DNA of 64,000 nucleotides, from assembly GCF_018320785.1 (NCBI RefSeq), contig NC_054867.1:26911855-26975854 (forward strand), read 5' to 3'. The position numbers were made by a program, and so were the translations under genes. Shown here piece by piece: positions 1 to 12,085 of the stretch. The notes under the pieces are model-generated. The model ran no database searches and was not told the DNA's origin. It saw nothing but the letters and a program-made list of their open reading frames with translations. Within the stretch, counting starts at the first letter, position 1. Each line of letters starts with the position of its first letter. The DNA comes from Cheilinus undulatus (taxonomy: Eukaryota; Chordata; Actinopteri; Labriformes; Labridae).

Positions 1-745
1 CTCCAGCCAGTCGCTCCAGTCAGGAGGTGTGGGAGTCTTTCTCCCAGTGCTTTACGCCGGCGGTAAAAGAGGTGGTGGAGTTTGCGAAGAGCATCCCAGG
101 CTTCCAGAATCTCAGCCAGCATGATCAGGTCATGCTGCTCAAATCCGGCACTTTCCAGGTACAGTGAGTTTAATTTGTTGAAAGGAGCATGGAAGATTTT
201 CTCTGTCTTCTACTTTTCAAATGATCCTCACCTGGTCTGATTGTGTCCACAGGTTCTGATGGTGAGGTTCTGCTCACTGTTTGATCCCAAGGAGAGGACA
301 GTGACATTCCTCAACGGACAGACATACTCACTGGCATCCCTCAGGGCTCTTGGCATGGGCTCATTGTTGGACGCCATGTTTGAATTCAGCGAGAAACTGG
401 GATCTATGGGTCTGGAGCCAGATGAGATGGCTCTTTTCATGGCTGTTGTGCTTGTTTCTGCTGGTAAGGCCCATTATCATAGATCAAGTACAAAGTTTAA
501 GCACACAAATCCTTGTGCCATATCTGACTTTGCCCTTCCTTTCTTCAGATCGCTCTGGTATCGTGGAGGTTGGAGCAGTAGAGCAGCTGCAGGAGAATCT
601 CATAAAAGCTCTGCGCTCTCTCATCACTAGTCGCCGCCCAGATGACAGCACCCTCTTCCCAAAGCTGCTGCTACGTCTGCCAGACCTGCGCACCTTGAAT
701 AACCATCACTCTGATAAGCTTCTAGCTTTCCGCATCGATCCATGA
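1..745 (+). CDS. nr1d4: Rev-erb-type nuclear receptor (NR1D family), 3' part; probably nr1d4
   Basis: Three coding exons are seen: 1-158 (frame starts at base 3), 253-463 and 549-745 (TGA at 743-745), with canonical junctions and matching phases. They encode most of a nuclear-receptor ligand-binding domain, including FTPAVKEVVEFAKSIPGF, LSQHDQVMLLKSGTF, VLMVRFCSLFDPKERT and the end LRTLNNHHSDKLLAFRIDP. Rev-erb receptors are haem-binding nuclear repressors of clock and metabolic genes. They lack activation helix 12, and this protein also stops just after the LLAF segment. The histidine that ligates haem in Rev-erb (NN-x-HS context) is kept as the second H of NNHHS. The zinc-finger exons lie left of the window. 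The sequence differs clearly from both mammalian NR1D1 and NR1D2, and linkage to faim2 and rbms2 favours the teleost paralogue nr1d4. The family call is firm; the paralogue is inferred. Confidence 0.85.
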
Positions 746-1790
746 GCTCTAAGAGCTTAAGCTAATTGAGGTATCTGCTTTGGGGAACCTCTCTAGTCCC
801 CATGTAAGCCTGGCCTGCCACATACAGCACACTGGCCTACGCATGATGGACAGTTGTTGTAGGAGCTGTGCCGAGTTCCAGCTGTGAGAGAGAGATCTTG
901 GAAAGGAAATCTGCCAAGGACGTAGGTACATCAGGAGGCGGAGGTCTCCTGATCTCAAACTGATTCCTCCTCCAGTTGTTTCCAGGACTGCTGAACAAAA
1001 ACCTGGACTATGTTCTTCCATGGGTTTTTCAACTTAACATGAGACCACCAAGTAATCACCTCTCCCTCCTGGAGTTTGTCAGTTTTGTCATTCTGAAGAC
1101 CAAAAAGATGAAAGAGCCTGCTGTTCCTCACCAGACTGTATCCTCCTCTTCAAGCTCACAGAGCAAACTAGAGGGAAGCACATACTCCAGCCCAGAGAAA
1201 CAGGAACATGTACATTCATCATCCATCATTTATTACAAACTCAATTCATGCTACATTGTGTAAAGGGCACTTTCCATAAATTAAGAGGACCTCTTAATTC
1301 AGTATATAACATAGCAATAGATACGCCTGATAAGCAGTTTGGAGGACTGTTTGTGTTTGCCCTGTTGAAATAAATAAGCTATTTTCACAAAATGTCACCA
1401 AGTGGGAAATCTTAAAGAAAATCATCTGTGATTGAGAAGTGTGTAACATTTTTAAGAAATGAAAGTAAGCTGCATTGTATTTGTATGCGGTAATCAGGGA
1501 GAAATTATTGGTCATTTTAGACCACATATGTGGAGTTATGTATTGCAAGTATTTTGTTGTAAATCTTGTACATAAACATTATCCTTTGTTCTTGTTAGTT
1601 TGCAGATTATTGGATATGTAAATGAAGTTAGTGTTGAATTATTGTATAATGTCACTGATAGATTGCTACACAGATAAGAGAAAGCAGCCTTTGAATTGTG
1701 TGCTCAGAGTATAAACTTTTTATTTGAAGATATATAACTGAAATAAATGTACTGTCATCTGACTGCATCACCTTGTGAATATTTTGTAAA
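746..1790 (+). other. 3' UTR of the nr1d gene
   Basis: No convincing coding exon follows the TGA at 743-745. AATAAA signals occur at 1369-1374 and 1742-1747, each followed by T- or GT-rich DNA, so the transcript probably ends near 1.4 or 1.8 kb. Short open frames here (for example 976-1263) have serine-rich, low-complexity composition and no splice signals, and look like chance. The exact end is inferred. Confidence 0.5.
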
Positions 1791-2862
1791 TGTTTTATGG
1801 TGGCACCATAGAGTACCATTATTAAAAAAACATTATATATCATTTCCCTTTTGCTCAGTTCTTCCTTTTTCCTTCCTAATGCAGCACTACAAATAGTATG
1901 CCAAGGCATATAATGGGGCTGTAGCTTAGCAACAGAGGCAATCAGCCAATCACGCTCCAGGGGCTGAGAGCTATTGGGGGCTTCATTACAGACGAGAAAC
2001 CCTACTTGATTTTCGAGTGTGTGATGACAAATAAATATGATTTGAATATGTATCATACAAAAGATGATAGTCTAGGCAACCATTAGAATAAAGATGACTG
2101 GGAGGAAGACTTTAGACCCTGTTCAGAGAGATGTGAGATATGCATCATGACGGTGGATACACATAGACTGGAGGTTACCTAGGGACACAGAATGGAAATG
2201 CAGTGGAGATGAATAGTCAGTATGCCAGATGGCAGAGGAGAACTCCCCCCCACCACCACCACTAGTGTTATCACTTCAATCTACACTTCAACCTACTTTA
2301 AGATCTGAGAAAAAACACAGTATGTTAAATGTTTGGGAACATATTCCATAAACAGCAAGCCTGACCTTCATTAATCTTTATTTAAGCTCAACATGTTTTG
2401 ATAAGTATGCTGTTATTCTTTAACGTGCCAGCTTTCTGCAATTTTCCTTTATAATAAACAGAAGAAAATAAAGGATCCATGCTAAAATAAATATTCAACC
2501 AAAGACTATATTGGCTGACAGCTTCCCATTTTAATTATTCATATATTCAAAAATTCAGGAGAATATTTGACTCCTTAAATATTTATCATTTTATTTACTT
2601 TATTTCAGCAACTGGATAAATGCCAAACTTTGTCTTCATATCAGGCAACTCTTCTATGCATAACTGTCACCAGTCAACAGCATGTGTCTCCCTAGGAGAC
2701 AAGATATGGGAACTGGCATCAACTAAAAGCTGCCCTCCATTCTTTTTTTAACAACTCTGCCAACTTTATTCTCAATGCTGCATCAGAAAAAAAGATAGTC
2801 TACTTCAAATGACAGTCAACCAGTATTCTAGACATTTCTATGAAATGTGCTCAGGTCTTCCA

Positions 2863-2876
2863 GTGCCACCTGCTGG
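2863..2876 (-). promoter_or_regulatory. Candidate CTCF-binding motif
   Basis: The minus strand reads CCAGCAGGTGGCAC, which fits the CTCF core CCASYAGRKGGCRS. It lies between nr1d and faim2. A second motif in the same orientation is about 670 bp away. Motif match only; occupancy is unknown. Confidence 0.4.
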
Positions 2877-3538
2877 ACAGAAATGTAACAACAGGAACTA
2901 ATTTTGACAATGGCATTACTAGTATGTTTGAGTAGGCAGAGAGGAAAGGCCTTTTTCTGCAACTAGTTTTTTCCTCCCTTTAAAAATGAATGTTACTTCC
3001 TGTGGTTAAAAAAGTCAGATGCATTGAAGAGTATGCAGCAGTATTACAAAATGATGAGTCTGCATGTTTGTGGCACATCAAATTCTGCATTTCAGCGAAC
3101 TTCAACAAAGACAGCTTGGTTTATTATTCAAATTTGAGTCACTAAATGGAAAAATATGTGAAGTGGCTGATATGAATATGTGACGGCATCAAAAAAAGCG
3201 CTTGCTAATCAACATAAAGATAATAAAATGGCATTCAAACATATAGGCATTATAATTACTTTAGATCTACTTTGTAAAAACTATGGTTGGAGGTGTGTGA
3301 TTGAACACGAGAAGTATGTGTTATATATGTAGCGTAACAAAAAAATCCTTACAGCCTACAATCAAAATTCAAACAGACTATTTTTTGAGTCTTTCTCCAG
3401 TGCTCCAAATGTTTACTGTACCTCCCTAAACACTACGGCAAAAGATAAAGGTATCCGAACAATACTATTCTAACTAACTTATAGCGGATTGCATAAATTC
3501 TTTGAAGAATCATCTCAGCTTTCGATTCTTATCTGCTA

Positions 3539-3552
3539 ACGCCACCTGGTGG
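3539..3552 (-). promoter_or_regulatory. Candidate CTCF-binding motif
   Basis: The minus strand reads CCACCAGGTGGCGT, one mismatch (the last base) from the CTCF core. It shares orientation with the motif at 2863-2876. The core is nearly palindromic (GCCACCTGGTGGC), so orientation is less certain than at the other site. Confidence 0.35.
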
Positions 3553-5629
3553 CAACAAAGATGTATGTCATTTGCTTTTGAGAACTTCCATCTATTAAAG
3601 CTTGCATCTGACTCAGATTTTGCTCTTGTTGTTTTTGTTAAATAATAAAATTACAGAATTTTTTTGCTGGCCAGAATCTTTTCCCTTGTTGTGGCCCTAC
3701 ATGAACCTATAGAAATATTTCAGATATAGAGCTACATAGCTAATATGCACTATTTGAGTAACTATTTCCTTCTTAGTAACGAACATCTATAGGAAAGGAT
3801 TTTCTGAGTAGTGATGGGAATTATGGTATTTTTTTAAGTGATCTGGGTCATTTGGCTCAGCTCAGCAAGTAGTCAGGTCTGAGTCAGTCAGCACCTCATT
3901 TCGTACCACTTTGGCTTCATTTGACCTGTCAAATTTAGCAATATCTTAGCATATGACTGATATTTGTTCTTATGTTTTACTCCAATTATGATTAAATGTT
4001 TTGAATAATGAAAATATAATGTAATTATTTTTGGAGATATACTGCCTCCACTAAACCTTGCTGGGCTGTGTGACACACCTAATATAAAACATTATTGTTA
4101 AAACATCAAGTATGAATCCTTTATGCTTAGTGTGTCCTGTGTGGAGAGAGCAGTGTGGAGAAAAGAGTCAGCTCTTTGAAGCAGCTTGTTCATAAACAAC
4201 CCATCAGTAGTCCTGGGAACCCTGGCAAGTTTGTCTTAAAAGTTAGGCTAGCACAGACACAGACACATGCTAAATAATATAGTATTACTCAAAGAAAAAG
4301 CTGACACAGACTTCTTGAGCCAACCATTGGTACAGTAAACTGCAAGCCAAATCTGTTTGATATTGGCATTGAAAAAGGTTCAAAGGCCAAATACCAACAA
4401 CTAAAAGTGACTGAATTAGCTGGAGATTCAACAACAGACAGCTAGCAGCACCAATCTGTTCATCAAAGTGTATCCTCAACAATGGTATTTCTAAACTATT
4501 GATTTTATTTATCAAGAATAAAGCTAAATGTGTAATACTACATCCAAATACTTACTTGAATTCATAAATGGCTTATTTAAATGTTATAAATAATAATACA
4601 GAGAAAAAAAAGTGAGTTTTTGCTGCGTGGTGAAAACCTAGAGGACTTCCGGTCAATTGTTTCCCATTTCCTGTGCTGCCATTGTAGCCTGACAGAGAAA
4701 CTTGGGAGAATTAAGTTTGTAGTTGAACTTGTACCAGTACACATATAAAACATTTATTCCATCTTTATTGTCCTAATATGACCACTGATGAATTATGGTG
4801 TTTTTTGGCAGGTCTTTGCTCCCATTGCATTTCACTACTGCCTTACACATGCTTGTGGAAAACACTATCATACAATGAAAAGGCATCAGAACAGTTCACT
4901 TGTCTGTGTATTTCTATGCAGATTTCATCACTTGTTATAACTCTGTTTAGCCTAGTCCATGATGTTGACAGGATGGTGTGCGGGCTCTGGCGCGAAATCA
5001 GTTATGAGAAAACAAAACAAACAGCATGTTTGCTATTTACTTGGCTGAGTTTAAAACAACGAGAGTCGTTGGATGCCAACTGTCTACAACCTAAGAGGAA
5101 GAAGAAGGAGGATTGGCCACAAATTGGTCTGTTTTGACCGACAAGAGTAGTACCTGTGGAGAGTCGCTGTCCTGCTTCTGTTGAAACACTCCGGTTACTG
5201 GCTAGCGAGCTAGCTTAACACGGCTGTAGATGCGAAGATTTTTCCATGGAGCTGTCTCAGCCATGAGTCCAACAGACTGGTTTAGCTGCCGTTTTCGTGG
5301 AGTTACGTTTCCGGTACGTTATAAACTTATTGCAGAGATTTGGCGAAGGGTTACCATGTATGTCACTGCCAGTGGTAATTCCTGAGGAAAGAGTATTATT
5401 GGCAGCGTGGTGTTAGGTGGGAGAACAATAACTATCCAGCGTTTTCCAAACTTCCTTCAACTTTTTGCACTGCCACTCAGAGCACTACTTTTTGAAAATT
5501 ACCACATGAAATGTTGCATAAGATAGTGGCTGTTGCTGCTCACACCCCAGGTGTGCAATCAAACGTGACAGGACAAGAGTTCCCATCCAGACAGGGGTCT
5601 TTGGATTAGTCAAAAATGTCAAATTTACA

Positions 5630-6545
5630 AGTGCAACTAAAAAAAAAAAAAAGAATATCATGAAAAGTTTATCCTCCTCTCTCTATTTATATGATCAATC
5701 TCAAACAAACTGAAATATTTCAAGACATTTTTGTTTAAATCTTGATGATTAGAGCTAACAGCTCACATAAATCAATAATCCACTATCTCAAAATAATAGA
5801 ATAGCACAAAACCAGTCCAAAAAAAGATTTACAATACAATGATGTTGACCATCTGGAAAATAATTCTTTTTTTATTTACTCAGTAATTGGTTTGACCCCC
5901 TTTTTCACAAATTACTGCATCTATGTGACAGGGTATGGCTCCATCAGTCTGTGGAACTGCTGGGGTATTATGAAGCCCAGGTTGCTCTGATGGCAGCCTT
6001 CAGCTCATCTCAATTGTTGACTGGTGTCTCTCATGTTCCTCTTGACAACACCTGAGAGTGATCCTACGGGGTTCAGGTCAAACCAGTTGGCTGGCCAATC
6101 AAACACAGTAATATCATGGTCAGCAAACCAGTTTCTGGTAGTGTTGTCTTCACTGTGGGCAGATGCCAAGTCCTGCTGGAAAAGGAAACCAGAATCTTCA
6201 TAAAGCTTCTCAGCAGATGGAAACATGAAGGGCTCTAAAATCTCCTGGTAGATGGCTGACAGTGTTGACTCTGGACTTGATAAAGCACAGTGGACCAACA
6301 GCAGCGGATGGCGTGTTACCCCAAACCATTACTGACTGTGGAAACTGAAAACACTGGACTTCAAGCACCTTGGATTCTGCGCTTCTCAGATTCTCCCTCA
6401 GCCTCTGGGACTTTGATTTCCAAATGAAATTGGGTAAGGGTGTGTTCACCAGATCCCTCTCAGCCAGTTTGGAACTCAGCAAAGATCCTACAAGAAGAGG
6501 CAGTTTTATCTGTGAAAATCTGATCAGAAGCTCCATACTCACTTG
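5630..6545 (-). mobile_element. Decayed Tc1-like DNA transposon, transposase remnant
   Basis: Read on the minus strand this resembles the C-terminal half of a fish Tc1-like transposase: VMVWGN, GPLCFIKSRVNT, then in another frame EILEPFMFPSAEKLYEDSGF, FQQDLASAHSEDNTTRNWF, DWPANWFDLNPV and VKRNMRDT. The DNPKHT-type acidic box reads DLASAH and DLNPIENLW has become DLNPVGSLS, so catalytic and folding motifs are damaged. At least one frameshift (about 6210-6300) separates the two reading frames, and the N-terminal DNA-binding half is missing. The A/T-rich stretch 5630-5860 corresponds to the terminal region of such elements. It is a dead copy in the intergenic region upstream of faim2. Confidence 0.85.
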
Positions 6546-8190
6546 TAATGTTCTCTTTCACAATAACTTAAACTCTTCAGTAATACTGACATTTCCTCCT
6601 CTTTTTATACTTTCTGACCTACTAGTATATTGGGGCAAATTTATTAAACAGTAATAGTAATAGTAATCCTAGAGGTAACACATTACACTCTGTCCAGCTG
6701 GCCTCCTGATCTTGCAGAGCACAGTTAAATGAATATTTACAAAAGTAGATCAAAGGTGGCTCTGTCAGTAAATCGTATTATTTAAGGTTATGTGTGTGCT
6801 ACGTAATGATCTTAACTTTAATCTCATTAGTCTGATGAACCTGTTACCAAATCAGTCTCTTACAAAAAAAAAAATGATCTCATGTCTTCATTAGACAATT
6901 GTTGTGGCCATTATAATGTACAAATAGATACAACCCGATCTCCAGTGTCATACAAAAATATACAAACGCAAACATGATGACAGATTGGATGCAAAAGAAC
7001 CAAGGTTGTTATAATTTTGCGATACTTTGATCATTTTAAAAGTTTTCTAACCATGTTTAAAACAGTATCTCTTTTAATTTAATTATCCATTTTATTAAGA
7101 AGTTCTGATTCTTAAAAAAATAACTAAAATTTGCCAATGTATTTGTGGATCTTAGGCAGTTTGGAGAAGTTTGTCTGTTTTTTTGGTGATTGAAAATAAC
7201 AATAGCTAACATTTGATGCCTTTGAACTTGGAAAATTTTTTCTTGCCATGTTATCAAAACAGGTATAGGTAAAAAAGAGGGTGAGGGGTACATGGGGTCA
7301 AACATGTCTAGAACATTGTAACCAGGGTCAGGCAGTTTTCAGGATAAGAGGAAAAGGATATAATGCAAGAAGAAGAAAAAAAATAACTAGCCAGATTACT
7401 TTCAAATACAGTCCATGGTAGAAATGACAGTTAACCGAAAATCTGAGGCACTCAGATGTAGTAAAACTCCTTTATTGAACAGGGATGTCCACGCGTTTCA
7501 ACTCCATTACCTCCTTCTATCATGTCTATACCAGAACATAATAGGCATAGAAAGACATGAGTTATTACATCAGAGTACCTCAGATTTTCCACTTTACTAC
7601 CATTTCTATCATGGAGTTTATTTGCAAGTAATCTGGAAGTCATTTTTTCTTCTTTTTGCAGGTATCAGTAATGTTTGACTTTGGATCATATCAAAGATTA
7701 AAACTCAGGTATCAGGATAACCTTAGAAGGAACTCTGTAAGCACCTTGGTGTCAATTCTGTAAATGATCAGATCTACATGTGCAGGGTTTGTTTTTTTAT
7801 CACAGGTTTTTCCATTAAATTTCTAATTAAAAAGCTGGTTATTAAATCAATTGTATATGTCTTAGCCTTATTTTTCTTCCTTGAAATGGAGCAAACTACT
7901 TACCTAATGTATATGTAATTATGATATGTAACTGTTTTGAGTCATTCTGATTCTTGGGAACTAGGATGATTAACTGGGTTTACGCCAGTTAAGAAATACA
8001 TAAACTACACCCCTGTTTTGTAATTGTAGTGGTACAGTCTCAGTGTTTCAGCCTACCTGGACTTTGCTAGAATGTCCTTGCTAGACCGATGACAGGGGTG
8101 GCACAGGATCAGGGTTAGAAAGAGATTAACCACATGGAGGCCTTTAAAGCTTCAGTGTAATCCGCAGGCGGGAGATAAATTCAGAGCAGC
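6546..8190. other. Intergenic DNA upstream of faim2
   Basis: AT-rich sequence without a recognisable exon. It contains the long inverted repeat at 7413-7614 (listed separately). The last 170 bases before the faim2 ATG are probably promoter or 5' UTR, but I see no decisive TATA box or other landmark for the transcription start. Confidence 0.4.
7413..7614. repeat. Long imperfect inverted repeat (hairpin or MITE-like)
   Basis: The arms at 7413-7460 and 7566-7614 are inverted copies over about 48 bases. Matching blocks include CCATG.TAGAAATG and GAAAATCTGAGG, with ACTCAGATGTA against ACTCTGATGTA. The spacer is about 105 bases. The arrangement fits a small inverted-repeat transposon or a foldback element; no clear target duplication was found. 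Confidence 0.7.
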
Positions 8191-8362
8191 ATCTATTCTA
8201 CAGACAACATTTCTGCTCGCGACCACGCAAACACTGTGTAACAAGAGAACCGAGCTGGATTGTTTCCTTTATAAACACTGGATTTACAGGACTGTCTACA
8301 GATCATTTCACCTGACCTGTGATTAAAGAAGAGTCTTCTTCAGCATCATAAGAGGAACAATC

Positions 8363-11300
8363 ATGAAAAAGGGAAAGGTATGTTTTTGGCTTTCTTGCCT
8401 TATTGAAACACTTCAGAATATGATTTCTAATGAATAATTCATATAAACATTTATTTGTATGTCATTTGATACAATTCTCAAGATACCTTTTGAAATCCTA
8501 AGCCATAATGAATTTAGATGGATTAAAGAAGGACAAATTATCACCTTACGACTAGGGAAAATCATCAACCAAAAGATAAGAAGGGATTAAATAAGGTACT
8601 ATGATTGTCAGTGAGTGCATTTCATTACAAAATTGGTATCGCTGTACCATTGTAGTTTTATCAGTGGCCATGGAAAGATGGAGGCGCATCGTATCCATGC
8701 TAATCCTTTGAAGTAAAGAAACATGGAAGCAGCCTTGTTGAGAAATTTCTGATGGAAAGTTGTGAACAGGCAGCTTTTACTGCAGAGAAGTTTGCTGAAA
8801 GTAGACCCAGTATTTGGTTATATGCTGTTAGAGCACGCTGTGTTTGCTTTTTTCCTTTTTTTTAAATAAAAGGAAAGAAATTTCTGCTCCATATGAATCT
8901 CATTAAAATGCTGTAATGGTCCTATTAACACAGTACTTCTATCCCAGCAGGTGGTTGATGATAATGAGCCTCCCACTTATCAAGAGGCAACAGCAGGTAA
9001 ACAAGCTCTCTTATGGTTGACTGACATTCTTGAACTGTAAATCTGCACTTGTGATAGCTTTTATAGTATGTCTTCTTATGACGGATATCTTTATTGTACA
9101 CAGCAAACAACTGTTTGATCTTTTTTTTATAAAATAATAATACTTGTTGGTAAATGTTGCTTCTTTCATTTTCAGTTTCCACTCTTTATTGTTGGTCATA
9201 GTATTATACCTTTTAGCTCTAGTGTTAAAGTTGTTAAAATTGCTGAAACTTATGATAAAAAAGTGACTCATATTTCCCTCTGCTCTCTGACCTCATTTGT
9301 CTTAAAAATTCTGCCGTATTATTTAAGATTAATCTCATACCACCTCCCTGTCCCCCTCTCCAGGCTATGGAGAGATGGAGGCCCAATTTGTCTGGGACGA
9401 CAAGACCATCAGGCAGACCTTCATCAGGAAGGTACTGAAACATTTACATCAGACAAAACCCCATCATAGCAACACTTTCAGTGCTGTGACAGGGTGTATC
9501 TCTTCTTATAGGTCTACGCCATCCTCATGGTCCAGCTGCTTGTGACAGTGGGAATCGTGGCTTTATTCTCATTTTGGTAAGTGTCAGTAGAAATAAAGGT
9601 GTATGTTCGTCTAATATTTATTTTAACATGAATTTAATGCTTCTATTTTTTTTTCCACAGCGCACCTGTGAGGTTTTATATTCAGACTCATCCTGGCTTG
9701 TACATGGCATCTTAGTAAGTGTTATCAAAAGATTATGTTATCACGATTAATCACTGTATTTCTGTAGTTAATCGCACCCCTTTTATAGCATTTTAAAATT
9801 CCATTATTTTACATCTTTGGCATTTTGGATTTTTTAAAACTAAAGATAACTGACTTCCTGTTTGGATTCAAACCTACTTTTAGAGGTAGATCAAAGATTT
9901 AAACAGACTTAACCACAGAAAAAGGAACTTGCTATGGATTGAAAATGAAAAAAAACATCATTGTAAAGGTGCAGATGACTTCTGACTCGTCCAGTGAGCT
10001 GTCTGTGAGATTTTAAAGTGAAATGAGGCATTAAAGAGCAATGGGGGAAAAAATTTTTAAATATTTGTGCACAAAATTTTGGACCCTAATTAATCGTGAT
10101 TAACTCGCCTAATCTTGACAGCCCCAGGGGAAACACATCGAAACTCCCATAGTATTTGTGCCTTTTTCTGGTACTTTGTTTGAAAAAATCTGAATAATTT
10201 TCCTCTTTGTTTGACAGTTTGATGTTCTTTGCCACCTATATTGCCCTGACTTGCTGTGGAGACCTGAGGTATGCTTGTATAATTAGCCAAAGTATTAATT
10301 AAAGCATGTAGAAAATGGATGTTGATATATGAAAGTAAAAATATATTTTGATGATTTTTGTTATCTTAACAGGAGACAGTTTCCTTGGAATATAATTTTG
10401 TTAGTTCTTTTTGTGAGTATCCATCTTTATAATAACAACACAATTAAATGAAATACATTCTGCTTTTAAAGGTACAGTGTGTAAACTACTGTAGAACTTA
10501 GCAGGGAAACATAGTAAAAATGGAACATAGCTCTTATAAGTATGTTTTGGGTGTTTACTTACCTGATTGTAAAAATTGATTTTCATTAATTTGACATAAT
10601 ATTTTATTAATAGATAAGGAGGGCCCCCCCCCAGTGAAGTCGGCTGTGTTTCTACAGTACCACAGAAGGGCCCAAATAGCAGTTGCACTGTTTTTTTAAT
10701 TTTCCACGGTCACAACTGTTAGATGGCACTACTGTTCTTAAGTTTACATACTGTACCTTTCACCATACAATCCATACACAGGCTGACTTTTTTTTTTACT
10801 ATGTTTTTACTTTTCCCTCAGACTTTGAGCATGGCCTTCATGATGGGATTTGTGTCAAGGTATATAAACATGTTGCGTCTTTTTTTTAGTTTCAGCTTGT
10901 CCAAGCATTTTAAGAAGAAAAGTCTGTAATTATCATTTTCTTCTCCTTCTCTAGCTTTTATAACACCAAGTCAGTGGTCCTGTGTTTGGGAATCACTGCT
11001 ATTGTGTGTCTTTCTGTCACCATCTTCAGCTTCCAGAGCAAGGTGAGGAGAGCAGCTTCAACCACACTTCAAACTGCTTTTCAATTACAAAAACAGACAC
11101 ACAAAAAGCATAAATAAATCCATCTCTTGCTTGTTTTTTTGTTGTTGCAGATTGATGTCACATCCTATCAAGGTGTCCTGTTTTCTCTGTGCATGGTCAT
11201 GCTTCTCTGTGCCATTACCATCTCCATTGTTGTCCCATTTGGATATGTAAGTCCCCCACCCCTTGCCCTTTCAGCGTACACACCTTTCTAGAAATGGTTT

Positions 11301-11784
11301 TAAGCAGTTAGCTAAACAGCATGTACGGCTTAATGCCTCAGGTGCTGTTGACCGTATTTGGGTGTGTGAGGAGGGATTAGCCTTGAAGATAATCTTGTGG
11401 TGCTCTGTACTTTCTTTCTTCAATTAGCCTCCTTCGATCCTTATTACCTGGGTTTTGTAATGCTTTTTACTTTGTATTACAGGTTCCATGGTTACATGCC
11501 ACCTATGCTGTGTTAGGAGCCATCCTCTTTACTTTGGTAAGAATCAGATACAGTATAAAAAAAACACAATGTTAACATGTTTGTTTTAAATCATTAATAG
11601 CATCTTTCTCTGTCTGCTTCTCTTTCTGCTACAGTTCCTTGCATTTGATACTCAGATGCTCCTTGGGAATAAGCGTTACACTATAAGTCCAGAGGAATAT
11701 ATCTTTGCCACACTCAGCATCTACCTGGACATTATCTACCTGTTCAGTTTCCTATTACAGATCATGGGAGGAGGTCGCGATTAA
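8363..11784 (+). CDS. faim2: Lifeguard/TMBIM family seven-span membrane protein, FAIM2-like
   Basis: Complete gene with 12 coding exons: 8363-8377, 8951-8996, 9364-9431, 9512-9576, 9661-9714, 10218-10268, 10373-10412, 10822-10859, 10955-11042, 11151-11246, 11483-11536 and 11635-11784 (TAA). The total is 765 bases, 254 residues, with all phases consistent. The protein has a short polar N-terminus with a PPTY motif (EPPTYQEATAGYG), a WDDKTIRQTFIRKVY entry segment, and about seven hydrophobic spans. Family motifs include PWNIILLVLF, SFYNTKSVVLCLGIT, FAFDTQ-type LAFDTQMLLGNK and SPEEYIFATLSIYLDIIY near the C-terminus. Lifeguard proteins sit in Golgi, ER or plasma membranes, affect calcium handling, and restrain Fas or stress-induced death. 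Wording around SMAFMMGFVSSFYNT and VPWLHA.YA is closest to FAIM2 (Lifeguard 2), which is usually about 316 residues; this N-terminus is about 60 residues shorter. TMBIM1 is the main alternative. Confidence 0.93.
8947..8951 (+). promoter_or_regulatory. Tandem (NAGNAG) splice acceptor of faim2 exon 2
   Basis: The junction reads cagCAG|GTGGTT, so two AG dinucleotides lie 3 bases apart. Using the first would insert one glutamine (MKKGK-Q-VVDD) without changing frame. Which is used cannot be told from the sequence. Confidence 0.5.
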
Positions 11785-12085
11785 AACCCTCAGCGACACT
11801 AGAAACTCAACCTGGTTTTATTCCCTTCATATACAAGATGACAGCAGGGCTATACATTTTACTGAACCATTATAGGGAGATTGCTCCTTTTCTTTGAAGT
11901 AAGAACAGCTTGTTTGTTCTTAGCTTTTGGTTGTGTAATCTTACTGATATAATCCTGTGGCTGGTTCTGTGACTGTGTCCTGGCTTAGCCGACACTGCAC
12001 CGTGTGTTTAAAAGATGTCACTTTGCCAGATTTTTAAAATTTAGGTTTGATTCTATTAGAAATAAAAAATATTTATAAGGGCTGA
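11785..12085 (+). other. 3' UTR of faim2 with poly(A) signal
   Basis: Non-coding sequence after the TAA at 11782-11784. A canonical AATAAA lies at 12061-12066, about 280 bases after the stop, which would give a short 3' UTR. Later signals (for example near 14063) could extend it. Confidence 0.5.

Larger units (their letters stand above)
1791..5620. other. Intergenic DNA between nr1d and faim2, no gene seen
   Basis: AT-rich sequence with no exon-like open frame bounded by splice sites. A more CpG-rich patch lies at about 4.97-5.35 kb but has no recognisable coding content. The only discrete sites I would mark are two CTCF-like motifs at 2863-2876 and 3539-3552, listed separately. Confidence 0.5.

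Noticed and set aside
976..1263. 95-codon plus-strand ORF after the nr1d stop
   Set aside because: It lies in the 3' UTR, has serine-rich, low-information content, and no splice context or known domain.
1912..1985. tRNA-like start GGGGCTGTAGCTTAGCAAC
   Set aside because: No cloverleaf can be drawn and there is no B box.
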